Positions 63,964 to 64,000 of a stretch of DNA of 64,000 nucleotides are shown piece by piece. The stretch spans positions 558,001 to 622,000 of the forward strand of contig NBAY01000004.1 in NCBI GenBank assembly GCA_002794775.1, written 5' to 3'. How positions within the stretch are numbered: position 1 is the stretch's first letter; every line of letters begins with the position of its first letter. Both the position numbers and the translations under genes were made by a program. A model generated the notes under the pieces. The model was not told where the DNA came from, made no database searches, and saw nothing but the letters and a program-made list of their open reading frames with translations. The stretch is from Porodaedalea pini. Taxonomy: Eukaryota; Basidiomycota; Agaricomycetes; Hymenochaetales; Hymenochaetaceae.

Positions 63964-64000
63964 GAAGACTTGAACCTGAGCTCATATCTTTGCACACTCA

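Noticed and set aside
1..64000. CRISPR arrays, bacterial operons, rRNA or tRNA genes
   Set aside because: No regularly spaced short repeats, no ribosome-binding-site architecture, and no cloverleaf or rRNA sequence recognised; the introns and element types are eukaryotic.

Overview
The window looks like nuclear DNA of a filamentous basidiomycete, probably an Agaricomycete. The evidence is genes broken by many short GT-AG introns (about 50-75 nt, plus one GC-AG), chromodomain Ty3/gypsy retrotransposons, Tad-like non-LTR elements with an RNase H domain, and fungal-type dienelactone hydrolase, MFS, LRR and TBC/EF-hand genes. No database search was possible; all homology calls are from recognised motifs.

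Region 1 (1-24518) is a three-level nest of LTR retrotransposons. Element C (5' LTR remnant 18438-18656, gag, pol, 3' LTR 24081-24518) has intact gag and pol reading frames. Element A (5' LTR end at 1-196, 3' LTR ending at 18437) sits inside C's 5' LTR. Element B (3149-15556, 1254-bp LTRs) sits inside A's reverse transcriptase. A and C are chromoviruses with an 11-nt self-complementary primer site, a canonical -1 frameshift signal between gag and pol, and a 5' leader without any ATG. B belongs to a different Ty3/gypsy lineage. It carries a 607-aa accessory ORF with a C-terminal hydrophobic segment and, on the opposite strand near its 3' LTR, a spliced accessory gene.

Region 2 (24519-32476) is gene-poor repeat debris: four solo LTRs (two or three with target-site duplications), three TA-flanked inverted-repeat elements, a 74-bp tandem duplication, and long stretches in which I see no gene.

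Region 3 (32477-50542) holds three host genes on the minus strand: two tandem dienelactone hydrolase genes and a leucine-rich repeat gene. Two full-length Tad-like LINEs lie upstream of the second hydrolase and of the LRR gene. Each is inserted at CAC^GTG about 140-155 bp before the start codon, in the same orientation as the gene, with an 11-bp target-site duplication. The second LINE (44243-50531) has both ORFs intact; the first is broken by a frameshift and a stop codon.

Region 4 (50543-64000) is ordinary gene space: an MFS transporter on the minus strand, then on the plus strand a tandem pair of alpha/beta hydrolases, an unrecognised membrane-segment protein, and a GRAM-TBC-EF-hand Rab-GAP that carries two apparent single-base frameshifts.

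The best candidate for something undescribed is the spliced antisense gene of element B. Next are the shared CAC^GTG promoter-proximal insertion pattern of the LINEs and the AUG-free, self-priming, frameshifting expression layout of the A/C chromoviruses.
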